From NCBI GenBank assembly GCA_002397275.1, contig DHAA01000145.1, positions 16,188-22,497 of the forward strand: 6,310 nucleotides of DNA. Direction: 5' to 3'. Origin of the DNA: Thermacetogenium sp. UBA4966 (lineage in GTDB: Bacteria; Bacillota; DSM-12270; Thermacetogeniales; Thermacetogeniaceae). A program made the translations under genes and the position numbers. Positions 5,055-6,310 of the stretch are shown here, one piece after another; position 1 is the stretch's first letter; every line of letters starts with the position of its first letter. The notes under the pieces were generated by a model. That model searched no databases. It was not told the origin of the DNA and worked only from the letters and a program-made list of their open reading frames with translations.

Positions 5055-6038
5055 TTAAGGCAAGACATACACCTTGACCTGCCGCCTGCCCCAATCATAG
5101 CACTCCTTTTCAGTGTTCAGGAAAAGATCAATCCGGCTGCCCTTGATCAGCCCCCCTGTATCCACTGCTTTGGCATAGCCGTATCCCTCGACAAAAAGGT
5201 TGGCGCCCAGCGGAATAACCTTGGGATCAACAGCCACTCCGCCTACATAGGGCATTACGCCTGAAGCCGTTGGGTCGCCTGTATGAGTGTATGCGGTTGC
5301 GGTCATCTCCAGGACCCGCTGCACATCCAGAGACCCTCCGCGGGCAGCCGCCGGCAGCCCCCGGCCCCTATTATTCCCTCCAAAGGCGACCACCTGCGGC
5401 TGCGCTTCCTTGACCACATCGCTGCTCAATTCCTTTCGCCGGACAACTTTGCCATTTTCAGTAGTAACCTCGAACTTCTTCAAGCGGACTCCTTCCTGCC
5501 CGGCCTGCCGGATTTGGGTAGCGCCGTCAGGCAGGCTTTGATCGGCTATCCTTTTCTCAGTAAAAGGGATTGTTTCTTCCTCCGTAACGGTCCGGCTGCG
5601 AACGCGGATAACCTCTATCTCCGGGATACTGCCCGATTCAGTGTCGATCTTAGCCTCGGCGCGATCGTTTTCGCCCAGTTGCACACCGGCTTGCTGCAGA
5701 ATATCGTCCAGACGCGGCATGGCCGCTGCTGTGATCACCGCGGCGCCATCGACCTTGACTTTAACCGGTGTCTCCTCCAGTTTTTGAACAACAACCCCTT
5801 CCTCCTTGCTGTAGCCTACGTTATAGCGAACTGTTTTCTGCTCCTCAGAGGCGGGCTTTACCATATAATCCTGCCACATAGCGGCGCATGCCGCCATCGG
5901 ACCGGCGGCCGTTCCGCCCAGCTGAAAAAAGATAACGAGCAGAGCGGTTGCTATCCCGACGACGGAAACAGCGCGGCCCTTTCTGCTCCGACGGTTATTC
6001 TCCATACTGCTCAGCATTGATAGTTCCAGTTTGCTCAC
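5055..6038 (-). CDS. DUF348-G5-3D cell-wall protein (outer copy, YabE-like)
   Basis: The 327-residue product has a basic N-terminus, a membrane segment at about 22-44, one DUF348 repeat (about 90-135), a G5 domain (about 141-219), a Gly/Arg/Ala linker (220-240) and a C-terminal 3D domain (243-326). The three aspartates are Asp271 (AVDPKVIPLG), Asp293 (AVDTGGLIKG) and Asp304 (RIDLFL), the canonical pattern. It is probably a membrane-tethered or secreted enzyme acting on peptidoglycan, by family analogy with MltA-like and Sps/YabE proteins. It is a paralogue of the next gene downstream, with one DUF348 repeat fewer. Start: GTG at 6038-6036, with GGGGGAGG five bases upstream; inner ATGs (residues 8 and 12) have no site. 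An overlapping ATG (6040-6038) is followed at once by TGA. Cys51 after the membrane segment (MAAC) is a poor lipobox; lipidation is doubtful. It has its own terminator. Confidence 0.93.
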   Translation of the reverse strand: MSKLELSMLSSMENNRRSRKGRAVSVVGIATALLVIFFQLGGTAAGPMAACAAMWQDYMVKPASEEQKTVRYNVGYSKEEGVVVQKLEETPVKVKVDGAAVITAAAMPRLDDILQQAGVQLGENDRAEAKIDTESGSIPEIEVIRVRSRTVTEEETIPFTEKRIADQSLPDGATQIRQAGQEGVRLKKFEVTTENGKVVRRKELSSDVVKEAQPQVVAFGGNNRGRGLPAAARGGSLDVQRVLEMTATAYTHTGDPTASGVMPYVGGVAVDPKVIPLGANLFVEGYGYAKAVDTGGLIKGSRIDLFLNTEKECYDWGRRQVKVYVLP

Positions 6039-6051
6039 ATAAACCTCCCCC
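6036..6051 (-). promoter_or_regulatory. Ribosome binding site with overlapping ATG-TGA and GTG start
   Basis: Minus strand: GGGGGAGG, then TTT, then ATGTGAGC. The ATG (6040-6038) would stop at once at TGA; the GTG two bases later (6038-6036) opens the full 327-codon frame. The GTG is therefore the real start, with the ATG-TGA possibly competing for initiating ribosomes. Confidence 0.6.
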
Positions 6052-6115
6052 TATAAAAAAAGCGGTTTAGTAACCATTATTTCCCACCAATACAATTTTA
6101 AACTCTGCGTGGCGT

Positions 6116-6216
6116 GGGGACGTTTTGTGTGCCACATAATTAGTGGTTGGTGGTTGGTGGTTAGTCGTTAGTGGTTGGTCGTTGGGGAAAAAGAGACAGG
6201 CAGGCAGAACAGTCCC
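6116..6216. repeat. Imperfect inverted repeat enclosing a heptamer array (REP/MITE-like)
   Basis: The left arm GGGGACGTTTTGTGTGCC (6116-6133) matches the reverse complement of 6199-6216 at about 14 of 19 aligned positions with one gap. The arms enclose the heptamer array and about 17 further bases. The arms resemble GGGGACGG-type palindromic elements that I recall as common between genes in many bacteria, but that is memory, not a search. No coding sequence lies inside. Confidence 0.45.
6141..6182. repeat. Tandem heptamer array, six units of TRGTSGT
   Basis: Six consecutive 7-base units start at 6141, 6148, 6155, 6162, 6169 and 6176. All fit T-R-G-T-S-G-T: position 2 is A in three units and G in three, position 5 is G in four and C in two. 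A seventh unit begins (TGGGG at 6183) and decays. No gene is present; a period of 7 is out of phase with codons and close to two thirds of a helical turn. Confidence 0.85.
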
Positions 6217-6223
6217 GGCTATT

Positions 6224-6272
6224 TTGGAGGTTGGAGGCCGGAGGTCTGAGATCAGAAATTGGAAGCCGGCTG
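6224..6272. repeat. Second, degenerate heptamer array (purine-rich, NNGGAGG-type)
   Basis: Seven 7-base units run from 6224: two exact TTGGAGG, then CCGGAGG, two diverged units, TTGGAAG and CCGGCTG. The period is again 7 but the unit differs from the array at 6141-6182. The rest of the gene-free right edge (6039-6310) holds only the ribosome binding site of the outer 3D gene, a weak promoter-like stretch (TTGTAT about 17 bp before TACTAA on the minus strand) and the inverted arms. Confidence 0.65.
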
Positions 6273-6310
6273 GATTCCAGTGAAGCGACCATTATGGAGT
6301 TCCGGGTAAC

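Noticed and set aside
5283..6020. A 245-codon + strand open frame opposite the outer 3D gene
   Set aside because: It lies entirely within the complement of a clear G5/3D gene and has low-complexity shadow composition.
6109..6135. A GTGGC/GCCAC hairpin upstream of the outer 3D gene as a riboswitch
   Set aside because: It is only a 5-bp stem with a 17-base loop and lies probably upstream of the transcript; it is better explained as the left arm of the repeat element.

Overview
The window looks like a chromosomal core region of a spore-forming Firmicute, probably a Peptococcaceae/Desulfotomaculum-type anaerobe. The Veg protein, the YabE-type G5/3D proteins and the order yabE-like > rsmA > veg on one strand point to this; the genus is a guess from style (about 50% GC, GGAGG-type ribosome binding sites, T-tailed hairpin terminators). 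In Bacillus subtilis the same neighbourhood reads yabE-rnmV-ksgA-yabG-veg. Here rnmV and yabG are not seen, there are two yabE-like genes, and two other genes sit in between.

Layout from left to right. (1) 2-121: C-terminal tail of a + strand gene, a perfect 3-4 heptad coiled coil with a Gly-rich end. (2) 234-1037, minus: an unrecognised protein with 21 cysteines. (3) 1266-1541, minus: veg, with a near-consensus sigma-A promoter (TTGACT, 17 bp, TATAAT) and a strong terminator. (4) 1734-2114, plus: a DUF1284 Cys-rich protein, the only complete gene on the + strand, divergent from veg. (5) 2255-2725 and 2695-3609, minus: a YkuK-family RNase H-like protein overlapping the end of rsmA (ksgA), forming a two-gene operon. 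(6) 3795-4793 and 5055-6038, minus: two membrane-anchored DUF348-G5-3D cell-wall proteins, each with its own terminator. (7) 6039-6310: no gene, but a composite repeat: a period-7 G/T-rich array between imperfect inverted arms, followed by a second, purine-rich period-7 array.

Functionally the genes are housekeeping or sporulation/cell-wall related: 16S rRNA dimethylation (RsmA), wall remodelling (3D proteins), Veg, and a possible spore-associated Cys-rich protein. I see no transposase, CRISPR array, tRNA, rRNA or toxin-antitoxin pair. The least explained parts are the Cys-rich protein, the repeat element at the right edge, a possible antisense promoter between the two 3D genes, and the start-stop codon pairs in two leaders.
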